Shown in pieces: positions 12,689-24,300 of a DNA stretch of 64,000 nt. Origin of the DNA: Bolinopsis microptera (lineage: Eukaryota; Ctenophora; Tentaculata; Lobata; Bolinopsidae); contig NC_087074.1 of the NCBI RefSeq assembly GCF_026151205.1, positions 11,441,226 to 11,505,225 on the forward strand. Reading direction: 5' to 3'. The notes under the pieces were generated by a model, which saw nothing but the letters and a program-made list of their open reading frames with translations, had not been told where the DNA came from and did no database searches. How positions within the stretch are numbered: position 1 is the stretch's first letter; every line of letters starts with the position of its first letter. A program made the position numbers and the translations under genes.

Positions 12689-13154
12689 CTTTTGTTATGT
12701 GCAGTGTCGGGTGCCCATTGACAACAATTAAATTGTAAATGCTTTTGCGCGTAGTTCCCGTCGAAAATTTGACAAAAACGCTTGCAAATTGACAATATTC
12801 ATACTTCGATAAAGTATATCATATATCAAATGGGTATTTTCTGGTAAACGTTAAATGGTAGTGGCCGCGCGCCAGATCATCAAAATGCGCGAGCATTTCT
12901 AAAATTTATTATGTCGCCGCGCCTCACGTTTTGTACAATAACAAATTGACTGTCCATATTTTGTAACAAAATCTAAAATTCCATTACATCGTTTTCTATA
13001 TGTTGAAATATCATTTTAATTGAAGGGGACAAGCTTTTAACAACAATATCATACGGCTTTCTTTTCTTCTCACTGTAACACTTAGAAAGAAATTGAAAAG
13101 TAAGACGAAGATTCAACAGCGGGACAGAGAATGAACACTGAGACAGAGAATTAA

Positions 13155-13500
13155 TACTAAGACGGAGGATGAACAGAGAAACAGAGAATGTACAGTGAGA
13201 CAGAGAATTAACGCTGAGGATGAACAGTGAAACAGAGAATATACAGTGAGACAGAGGATTAACGCTGAGGAATAACAGTGAAACAGAGAATGTACAGTGA
13301 GACAGAGAATTAACGCTGAGGATGAACAGTGAAACAGAGAATATACAGTGAGACAGAGAATTAACGCTGAGGAAGAACAGTAAAACAGAGAATATACAGT
13401 GAGACAGAGAATTAACGCTGAGAAAGAACAGTGAAACAGAGAATGTACAGTGAGACAGAGAATTAACGCTGAGGATGAACAGTGAAACAGTGAATGGACA
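13155..13500. repeat. 51-bp minisatellite, about 7 copies
   Basis: The unit reads GATGAACAGTGAAACAGAGA, then ATGTACAGTGAGACAGAGAA, then TTAACGCTGAG. Copies differ by a few substitutions. The array abuts the 91-bp array that follows. Confidence 0.9.
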
Positions 13501-13505
13501 GTGAG

Positions 13506-13962
13506 TACTGGGTCAATAAAATGGGACCTTCATTCAAATCAGTAAAATAAGGTGGGCTGGGAGAGCTGCACAGACTCCACTACCATTTAATATTAGCCTG
13601 TACTGGGTCAATAAAATGGGACCTTCAAATCAGTAAAATAAGGTGGGCTGGGAGAGCTGCACAGACTCCACTACCATTTAATATTAGCCTGTACTGGGTC
13701 AATAAAATGGGACCTTCAAATCAGTAAAATAAGGTGGGCTGGGAGAGCTGCACAGACTCCACTACCATTTAATATTAGCCTGTACTGGGTCAATAAAATG
13801 GGACCTTCAAATCAGTAAAATAAGGTGGGCTGGGAGAGCTGCACAGACTCCACTACCATTAAATATTAGCCTGTACTGGGTCAATAAAATGGGACCTTCA
13901 AATCAGTAAAATAAGGTGGGCTGGGAGAGCTGCACAGACTCCACTACCATTTAATATTAGCC
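13506..13962. repeat. 91-bp tandem repeat, 5 copies
   Basis: TACTGGGTCAATAAAATGGG begins copies at 13506, 13601, 13692, 13783 and 13874. The copies are almost identical; the first has a 4-bp insertion. High identity indicates recent expansion. Confidence 0.95.
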
Positions 13963-16641
13963 GTATTTTCTCGGAAATGAAAAATTTAGGCAAACACGAT
14001 ATAATTATTTTTGGGTTGATTGATATAATTTATAAATACAACTGCAAAAAATTATTCCAACTTTAAGCAAAAAAAGAGACATTTTGACCACCTTTTTGGA
14101 TTTTTACTCGGGGGAATCCGATCCTGAAATAATAGCGGCCAGTTAATTGTGACATGCCATACCATTAGGTAGTGCGCCATCGACAGTAAGCCGCGCGTGC
14201 CGACTGTAGGATGGTTTTTTAGCGCTAATTTCGGCCAGCACAATTTTCTTCAAACAAATAGATATTAAGTATCCTTCCCGACCTTCGATTGCAACAAAAA
14301 TTGGTAAGCTTACTCATAGACTTACAAGGAAGGTGTCCGAAAAGTTTAAAGCATATCCAACCATCAGACATTATGTTATAGCTAAAAGCAGCGTATTTTG
14401 CCCCATTTTGATCACTATATCAACTCCGATATCCACCAAATTTTTCGGACAGTTGTGAAAGCCCTATTGGAAGGTCGTCGCCAATTTTCAGAATGATCTC
14501 ATTCAAGGAACTGAAGATATATCCAAATAATACGACAAAAATCAACGAATTTGGTCAAATTGCGCGACTTTTACAGCTAATTTTGCTCCAAAAGCCGCGC
14601 ACCATCAAATATTGCACCTAGGCGAAACTCACTGATCTTTCCAAAAAGGTATGACAAATTTGGTATTGTAAAAATTCTCACAGTCTCTAGAAAACAATGG
14701 TACAAAAATTTTCAAAATCCGAGCAAGTTTATTTTTATGGTGCACCTCCTAATACCATCATGTGCGGTTGTGTTTCAGCTATCTTTATGAAAATTTTGCC
14801 AACAATATTAATTTGCTCAAAAGTTTGAAAAACATGGTTTTTTGGCCCCAAAATCAGTTTTTTGCAATTTTACCCGGGGAACTGAGCGGTTTCACTAATT
14901 TACTCGCCATGCATTATAGGAAAAGCGCGCTATTTTTATGTCGCATTGGATATAAAGATAACCAATGATATTTGATATTGCAATGTTTAAGTCACGTGAT
15001 ATTAAATAGTATAGCGCTTGAGATCAGATGACAGATACAAACTTTGAACTTTTGTTCCTTCCTTTTTCGCACTCGCTCTCTGCATTCTGCTTTTTGATAA
15101 ACCTATTGCTCATGCTTGCAGTTTGTTGAATATCTCTGTCATCTGTCATCTGTTTGACGGATGTTACTCGTCTAAATTTCTTCGAAGTAGCGCGCGCCGC
15201 TTTTTTTCTAGAAATAAATAGCGAAGTAGCACGCGCCGGGCCAGACCATTAACAATACAATGGTCAATCATCTTTCGTCTGTCATCTTTCATTTTTGCCT
15301 TTAATTGATATCTTTCTTGTAGTACGCTTTTGTTATGTGATGGTTTCTTGTCATACGTTGTATGACCCGCCGCGCACGAAGCGCGCGGCTCCCCTGTATC
15401 GTCAGGACGATAAAGTGATAGTGAAACGACCGTGGGGGTCGCAACGTGATACAATGGTCATTCAGGGCCACCTATAGGACGTGTTTAAAAAGTCACGTGA
15501 CAGTCGAGTGGTTCACCTAACCATGTGCTTTCGCGCCGTGAGGCGGGCGCGCGCTACTGCAAGCGCAAGGGCTCTGGATAGAGCAATTCGAGTGGTTAAT
15601 GCATAATGGCGCGCGCTCTGTCTGAGCCGAAAGCACATTAAAATTGATACTACGTTGTACGTTTGAAATTAATGTTTATAACTTGCTTGATTCTGCACTT
15701 AAAGTTTTGACGGATGTTACTCGTCTAAATTACTTCGAAGTGCTACGAAATAGCGCGCACCGGGCCAGACCATTAACAATGGTCAACCTAAGCACTAAGT
15801 AGATGGCCCCTTATCTAAATCTAATTCTACGCAGATGTAGCCGTAGGGACACATAAACAAAAATTAATGGAAATAATTACCGGACTTTATAATTCGAGAA
15901 CCTTAATCTGTGACAATTATGTCCAATAAGGTATTAACGATTTGCACATAAAATTTAAAGTAAAACATCGTAAATCGAGTAAAATAAAGTAATAGTTGTA
16001 CAATTTGAGCAATAATAATATATAATTTTCTTGTAGCGCGATGCGTTACTGTGCCGCGCCGCGCACTCAATGAGGCTTCTCACAGCTAGATCGGCGAGAT
16101 GCGCTACTGTGCCGCGCCGAGCTGAATTGACATCGTCAATTAAATAATTTTCTTACCGGCCGGACTCTATTTGGACATTCATAATTGGAAGCTGGAGGCC
16201 CTAGTAGCGTTCATTTTAATGTCCGTTTGGATAAAGTCTGTCCGTTTACGAAGTCATTGTGACTACTTTTAGTTTGAAATTTCGGTCTAAATTATATTAA
16301 CATTTTTACTGCTCAGTGACTGATTTTTTTGCTCATTGTAATAAAAATAGACCGAAAAATTATCTGCTAAAATTGGGGGACAACGCCCAAAAAGGCAAAA
16401 AGGTAGACAAATTTCGAATGTTTAATTGCTTTGATTGCCTTTGAGTTTGAGCGTTCATTTTAATGTCCGTTAAAAACTATGCCTATTCACGCAATTGGCA
16501 ATGTCCAGTCAAATAACGTCCGATTCATAAGGACCAAAAACATTGCATCCTTATGAATAACATCAATAACAATATTAATTCAATGACGCAAACATAACGT
16601 ATGCTAAATGCTAAATTTATAAAAGACCACCGGCTGGACGT
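13963..16641. other. Intergenic, dispersed GC-rich repeats
   Basis: No gene seen. A block with GACGGATGTTACTCGTCTAA and GGGCCAGACCATTAACAAT appears near 15157-15260 and again near 15709-15780. GCGCGCTACTGCAAGCG occurs near 15547 and 12572. GCGTTCATTTTAATGTCCGT occurs at 16209 and 16450. TGCGCCGCG-type segments are duplicated at 16035-16125. These look like scattered copies of one or more uncharacterised repeat families. Confidence 0.5.
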
Positions 16642-19600
16642 CTAGCGGAAGTTTCTCTGCTGGCGGAGATATTGGGGGTTGTTGTTGTTGTTGTTGTTGT
16701 CTCTATACCGCGCTCCTCTTCCACCACCTCCACTAAACCTGTCTCTGCTGTACCACGTGTTACCATGACGACCCCCCGTGTCAGCCACGTGACGCTGATT
16801 GTTTGTGTCTCCCTAGCAAGGGGAGTGGGTTTAGATTTTAGTTTTAAATACCGGGTACCGCTTTGTTTTTTATATCTTCTTTAACATTTAAAAACAGCTC
16901 AGAAAATCTGTACCCATAAGAGTTCATGATGTTACAGAACTGAATGGCTATTTAAAGGAAACTACATTTACCAGAACAAAATCACAGTAACACCAAAATA
17001 AAAAGTACACAGACCTGGTACCAAGTGCCGCCGTGTTGGTTGCTCCTATCACTGGTAACAGCTCGGTTATAGTACACAGAGTGCTGCCCCTGGTGGTGGT
17101 AGTTACCAGGGTGAGAGTTCCGGTCCCGACCCCACATCAGGGGCGAGGGGTGCTGGAGGTCGGCGTTACTGTAACGTTCTTGTAACACTGGGATCTGGGG
17201 AGACATTTTCTGTTGTCTTGTTAGTGACAGTGTTATCAGCTTGTAGTGATGTTAAGGTGTTGTTTCTGTTGTCTTGTTAGTGACAGTGTTATCAGCTTGA
17301 AGTGATGTTAAGGTGTTGTTTCTGTTGTCTTGTTAGTGACAGTGTTATCAGCTTGTAGTGATGGTAGGGTGTTGTTTCTGTTGTCTTGTTGGTGACAGTG
17401 TTATCAGCTTGTAGTGATGTTAAGGTGTTGTTTGTGTTGTCTTGTTAGTGACAGTGTTATCAGCTTGTAGTGATGTTAGGGTGTTGTTTCTGTTGTCTTG
17501 TTAGTGACAGTGTTATCAGCTTGTAGTGATGTTAGGGTGTTGTTTCTGTTGTCTTGCTAGTGACAGTATAATCAGATTGTAGTGATGTTAGGGTGTTGTT
17601 TCTGTTGTCTTGTTAGTGACAGTATAATCAGCTTTGCAATGATGTTAGGGTGTTGTTTCTGTTGTCTTGTTAGTGACAGTGTTATCAGCTTGTAGTGATG
17701 TTAGGGTGTTGTTTCTGTTGTCTTGTTAGTGACAGTGTTATCAGCTTGTAGTGATGTTAGGGTGTTGTTTCTGTTGTCTTGTTAGTGACAGTGTTATCAG
17801 CTTGTAGTGATGTTAGGGTGTTGTTTCTGTTGTCTTGTTAGTGACAGTGTTATCAGCTTGTAGTGATGTTAGGGTGTTGTTTCTGTTGTCTTGTTAGTGA
17901 CAGTGTTATCAGCTTGTAGTGATGTTAGGGTGTTGTTTCTGTTGTCTTGTTAGTGACAGTGTTATCAGCTTGTAGTGATGTTAGGGTGTTGTTTCCAGTG
18001 CAGGTGAGTGGTGAGCGAAACACGTGAGATTATTTACACGTTTAACAGCGAACTCAATAAACATTTGTGAACTTCAATTTGACAAATAACAATAGGCCAC
18101 CCTATAGTCTATAGTCTAGCTATCTGATGTAATCCCGATACCTGGTTAGTTGGTGGGAGAGTGGGTCCAGTCTTGTGTTAGTTACCTGGTTAGTTGGTGG
18201 GAGCGTGGGTCCCGTCTTGTGTTTCTCCATCTCAATAAAATCATCAACGTGCATGGAGGGGGGTCTACTGGTGTTCTGTTTACGGGACCTGAGGTTTGTA
18301 ACATTAATTAGCTTGGTAATTAGTGACTAATTGAAGTGTATACAGTTGATATAACCACAGTTTCAGAGAGTAATTATGAACCAACTAATCAATCAGTAAT
18401 TAATGAATAATTATCATGTGAACTGTTAATATCATCACTCTACCTGAACACGTCTCTGACAAAGTCATTTCCTCCAGCTAGGCGCATCATGGAGGTCTTG
18501 GTGAGACGACCTCTACCGTAGTTACCACCTCGCTCTGGGAAAGGAGATGATCAGTGACTAATTACTGTCTAATTAGTGACTAATTACTTAATTACTGTCT
18601 AATTAGTGAGTAATTACTGCCTAATTAGTGACTACTTAATGTCTAATTAGTGACTAATTACTGTCTAATTAGTGACTAACTACTGGCTAATTAGTGACTA
18701 ACTACTGGCTAATTAGTGATTAATAATCATTGACTAGCAGAGATAGTAACCTTACCACTGGCTGATTGACAGGACAATATTTAACTAGGAATCGTAGGAA
18801 GGCAGATATATAACAGGTATCCGATAAAACTACTAACTGTCCATATCTCTAGCGTTGACATGTTCACCCTCCCCCAGTCCAGCAACCCTCTGTTCTTTCT
18901 TCTCCTTGATGTAGGTGACCCCTCCCAGGGTAAGATGGGACTCCAGAGCCTCCTTTAAGTCGTAGTCAGGGAGAGTGCTCTTAGAGAGATCTTCTAGATC
19001 GACTCTCACGTGACCCTGATCACGTGTTACTGTTACAACTTACACTTCATGATGTGCGGAAGTTAACTGACAGAACTGACAGGACGCACCAAACTTTAAC
19101 TTAAATATCAAAATGAGAAAATGTGAAGGGTAAATTCAAATTAAAGGTCTTCTTCTAACTTGTTAAATGTTAGGGATGTTAATAGATTAAATATCAACGT
19201 TTAATAAAACTCTACCACTACCACTACCAGGTAAACTAATCTATGATTAACTGTTGGAACTGATTTAAAAAAGTAAATGTAAACTAACAGTCTGATTATC
19301 ACTGTCCTCCTCGTATGAAGGAGGTTGCCAGAAGTTAGAGCGAGGCTGAGAAACACAGATCTTCCTTGTCTCCCACTGGTCCTTACCTGACCCTCTTATC
19401 GGAGCCACCGTCACATCTGGAGGAGATAAGGGGTGAGATAATCTTACAATCAACAAACTTTTACCTGCTTTTTAAATGTCACTTAATTAATCTGTCCGAC
19501 AGCAGTATATTCTTGTATTTGAGGTGATATCTCAAATTTGGCACATAGAAATTCACCCAAACTTGCCCAAATTATTTGTCTGAAAGCTATCTTACTATCT

Positions 19601-21378
19601 AGAAAGTTTCAAGAAAATCGTATCGTTGGATCTCCAGATATATGCCTTGGAACCACTGCAAACCACCGAATTGGAGATATTTCTTGTGATATCTCAAATT
19701 TAGCACATAGAAACTCGCTAGAACTTACACAGATTATCCAAGCGATAAAGAAAAAACATGAAACCAATAACAGTGGTCCTATAACTAAAGTTATCTTCCT
19801 AAAGCAGTACCTCGTTGTACATGTCTATCAGAGGGAGGGTCGTTCAACTTGCTGAGGAGCTCTACGATATCAACAGAGAGGTCTGATCCAGGCCCCAGTA
19901 TCAGAGACAACTGTTTCAACATGTCAATACCGTCCTCACCCAGCAGGGACCTTGCCATGTCGTACATACTTCTCTCTCCGTCTCTCTGAGAGGTAATGGT
20001 GAGGAGGCAGGCTTGTTTTGATGATAGTTTGACCGTTTTAAGAAATGTATTCACGACTGAGAGGGAAAATCACGGGCTAAATTGTAATTTGCAATAAGAT
20101 CGTAATAAGTCCGGAAAATGTTATGAATTAGAGATGAGGTGATGTTACCTGTTCAGTGAGTCTGTGAAGGAGGTCGAGGAGAAGAGAAGAACACGTGTCA
20201 TGTTCCTGAGTTACAGAGGGATCTCCACAGAGCCGACCTAGAACCACCCTGTACTCTCCACCCTGGATACTTACCCGCACTGCTTCCTGACCTGAATCAA
20301 CGGCATTAGCGACTTATATTTAGAATATGGAGGGTCATCAATTACTCCACCGCTCACACTTGAGGGTCAACAATTACTCCATCACTCACACTTGAGGGTC
20401 AACAATTACTCCATCACTCACACTTGAGGGTCAACAATTACTTCACCACTCACACTTGAGGGTCAACAAGAAATATTCTTAACAGGTATTGAAACTATCG
20501 AGAAAAACATGGTCTTATTCCGAGATAAAGTGAGCAGCTAACCAAGATGATGATCGACTAGAGTCCAGATGGTTCTGAGCCTGAGAGTGATGGTAGTGTA
20601 GGAACCCTGGTTAAGGTTGGCTAGCAGGGTCTGTGCCATTGTTTGGAGCATGTCAGTCGGAGGGACACTGTTTACCAACATCTGGGAGATACCTGTACAA
20701 ATATGAAGTTAAAGGACTTGAAATACATTTAAAAATACGAACTGTTATGTAAGTTCGGTTTGAGTCAGAAAATTGATGGTTCCCGCCAAATGTCATTTAC
20801 CAATGAGCTTCCGCCAATGGCATATCAAAGCCCAGAATCATTGTCACTCATCACGATTCAGAATTCATCTTATCACCAATATTGAATATTTAGATCTATA
20901 TTTTCTGTATCTTTAAATTTTGGAGTAACGCTGAATCTAACCAGGCTCAGCGGGGTTGAAGTCTAACATTGAGACGAAAGGATCGCACAGCCCAAACAAA
21001 CATATCAGTGCGGGCTGAGACAATCCAGCAGAGTCACATGTAGTTCCTTCTAGAATCTTCTCGAACACTTCTTTGTTGCATATCAGGTAGTCCATTATCG
21101 CAGCTGGGAGTTAGTTTGTTTAGAAGGGTGGAGTTGAAGTGAATCCTATCAAAAGTCTAAGCAAAGTGTAACATTTTGCAAAAATTCAAAACACACGATT
21201 TAAATTTCAAGTTTAATCCACAATGAAACCAACCTTTACTAGATCCCACATAGGAGAGATATGAGATGAACTGTAGCACGGAAGGGGTTTCATTGAAGGC
21301 TGTGAAAAGAAGCTCCACTATTTCTTCTGAGAAATAATTGCTCAAGTCACAGATCTGTCCAAGGAATCGGCGCACCAC
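16642..21378 (-). CDS. VIRMA: VIRMA exon block 3 (11 exons, C-terminus)
   Basis: Exons in order: 21234-21378, 20942-21103, 20543-20692, 20149-20291, 19811-19985, 19289-19416, 18838-19015, 18444-18534, 18186-18288, 17015-17209, 16642-16812 (stop 16642-16644). Recognisable pieces are KEKKEQRVAGLGEGEHVNAR, the signature RPPSMHVDDF, and a final Gly/Arg/Asn-rich tail with an eight-Asn run encoded by AAC repeats. Low-complexity RGG-like tails are typical of the virilizer C-terminus. The acceptor of exon 17015-17209 is formed by the edge of a 14-copy minisatellite. The donor of exon 18186-18288 is duplicated 44 bp downstream. Confidence 0.92.
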
Positions 21379-24300
21379 CTGAAAATTCCGATTGTTTATA
21401 TTTCCGCAAATATAGAATGAAAAGTAGCCGAAATAGCTCAGTTGGGAGAGCGTTAGACTGAAGATCTAAATGTCCCTGGTTCGATCCCGGGTTTCGGCAG
21501 TCTTTTTGTCCAACTACTATTTTGTGGTTAAAACAATCATCAACATTGAAAGTGAAATAATATAATTTACGATTTAAGTATCATCATTTTGATAAGTAGC
21601 TTGAATACCGAAAATTTAGTATATTCTTATTGAGCACGAGTGTGAACAAGTAAACCGAGCTCAACGAAATAGTTTTCAAGCTCAAATGTTTTCATTGCAT
21701 CGGGTTCTCAGGTTGCAATCACACAAAACTTATGCTATACGAAGATTTTTCGTTGTTTAAATCATCATCATAATGATGGATTTGATAAATTAACCTGATT
21801 ACAATTTACACAGCTTCAATATAGTTTCAGTCGTGAAACTTAGTGGACAGACGGATCTCGACTTTCGAGTGGTAAATTGATATCGAAAGGCTCTTGTCAG
21901 TAGTGTGTAAACACTGGCAGATATCACAGTCTCGCTGGTTATTATGGTCGATGCAGTTTTTCGTTGGTTTTAAGTTTATGCCTTATGGTGGAATCTAAAT
22001 GTTAGCGTGATGGCCATTCATCAAGCTGTCTCACGTGTTCGCTGTTAGCGTGATCACTGATCAGTACAGTCGAGTCGGACTTCCAATGTTCATCTTAATG
22101 AGTGATAGATGGACATGGAGCTTGTGATTGAGAATGGGGTATGATTGTTACCGCTCAAACAGAGGATCCGGCTTGTGGTCTGTGGAGAGAACCCTTGGCG
22201 CCGTACGTGAAGTGGGATTATGAAAGTCACCTAGGTGCAACTCCAGGACATCCACGCAGAGGCGAAAATTGCTCGATGCAGTCCAAACTAAAGTTCAAAC
22301 CACTTCCATATTTGCTCCTTGAGAAACCGAGGCGGCAATTTTCAGTGCAGTGATGGCTAGCTAGCTATGCTATCTAGCTCAAAAGTGCTAGCTTAGCTAT
22401 ACGTACTATTGCAGCCGGGTAAGTAGCGCAAAATACCAAGCTGGAAGAGCTGTGCGCGTTACAAATTAGTAATCCATGTGTACAAAACGTGACTGTTCCA
22501 TTAGATATGAGTTGTTGTCTTTTAGAATGGAATACACTGAAAACCAAATGGTCATGATTTACACGCTGTCTAGGCTAGGAAATGAGGTTTGAAATGAGGT
22601 TATCTTAACTCTAGAAGCAGTGCAAAGAGACTTTCTCCAAGAGATCCGAGCCGATTACGATCTGGTGAAAAGACCGACAACAGCTGAACGTTGGTCCGAG
22701 ATTGAAAGCTTCACGTGGGGTTGCAAGTCCCAGGAATCGGTTCAGAAAATATTAGAGGATTAAGGACTAAAGTAATCGTGAGCATGCCTATCAAGGGCCC
22801 CTCTCGGCTGGGAAAAAACTGATGACGACATGGAAAGACCCAGTGGCGTAACTTTGCCTGTTGGCGCCCCCCCCCCCCCCCCGCTCAGTGACGAAAAGTG
22901 CCCCCCCCCCCCCCTAAAATTTGTTGTGTCCCTAATAAAAAAATTAAAAAAAAAAAAAAAAGGTCGGTACTTTTTCTCTCGCCCCCCCCCCCCCCCCCCA
23001 CAGCTTTTTGCGCCCACTGAAGCAAAAAAGGTACCCCAAATATTTTTCGCGTCCTACAAACGCTAAATTGGACAGGAAAATACACAAATAAGGCGTTTTT
23101 TCAGTGAAAGGGCCTAAAATTCAAGAAAATTGAGCCCCCCTTATACAGCGCCCCCCCCCCCCCCGCACAGCGGGGTCTGCGGGGCCCTAAGTTACGCCAC
23201 TGGAAAGACCTGACACAGAGTGCGATAGTTTACCTTTATCACAAGTTTAAAACAAGAATCATGCCTATAAGCTGGGAATCACCGTGGGAGAATACCACGG
23301 TTCTCGTTCGCCACAAACAGGGCGTTCTTCCGGAATAGTGGGATCATCATTTCCCCCGTCCGGTCGAATGCTAGGTGCTGCTTTCCCTCGTCATACAGCT
23401 TCATAGTTTCTTTGGGGGACAACTTTTAAGTAGTATTCTTTTGCCAGAGAAGCACCTTATAAGGCACGGATTAGAACGAGTTTCATTTCTACTAGTCATT
23501 CAGATTGTGATATTGAGTCAGGTTGTTGCACCTAATGTCCAGGTGGCAGGTTGTTGCACCGCAGCACCTAATATCCAGGTGGCAGGTTGTTGCACCTTAG
23601 CACCTAATATCCAGGTGGCAGGTTGTTGCACCTTAGCACCTAATATACAGGTGGCAGGTTGTTGCACCTCAGCACCTAATATCCAGTTGGCAGGTTGTTG
23701 CACCTTAGCACCTAATATCCAGTTGGCAGGTTGTTGCACCTTAGCACCTAATATCCAGTTGGCAGGTTGTTGCACCTTAGCACCTAATATCCAGGTGGCA
23801 GGTTGTTGCACATCAGCACCTAATATCCAGGTGGCAGGTTGTTGCACCTCAGCACCTAATATCCAGTTGGCAGGTTGTTGCACCTCAGCACCTAATATCC
23901 AGGTGGCAGGTTGTTGCACCTTAGCACCTAATATCCAGGTGGCAGGTTGTTGCACCTCAGCACCTAATATACAGGTGGCAGGTTGTTGCACCTCAGCACC
24001 TAATATCCAGTTGGCAGGTTGTTGCACCTTAGCACCTAATATCCAGTTGGCAGGTTGTTGCACCTTAGCACCTAATATCCAGTTGGCAGGTTGTTGCACC
24101 TTAGCACCTAATATCCAGGTGGCAGGTTGTTGCACATCAGCACCTAATATCCAGGTGGCAGGTTGTTGCACCTCAGCACCTAATATCCAGTTGGCAGGTT
24201 GTTGCACCTTAGCACCTACCATCCAGGTGGCAGGTTGTTGCACCTTAGCACCTAATATCCAGGTGGCAGGTTGTTGCACCTTAGCACTTAATATACAGGT

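Noticed and set aside
15164-15477. Overlapping frames of 96 and 60 codons
   Set aside because: They lie in a dispersed GC-rich repeat that recurs at 15.7 kb; no protein features.
22760-23085. Pro- and Gly-rich frames on both strands
   Set aside because: They arise from poly-C/poly-G runs inside the hAT-like MITE.
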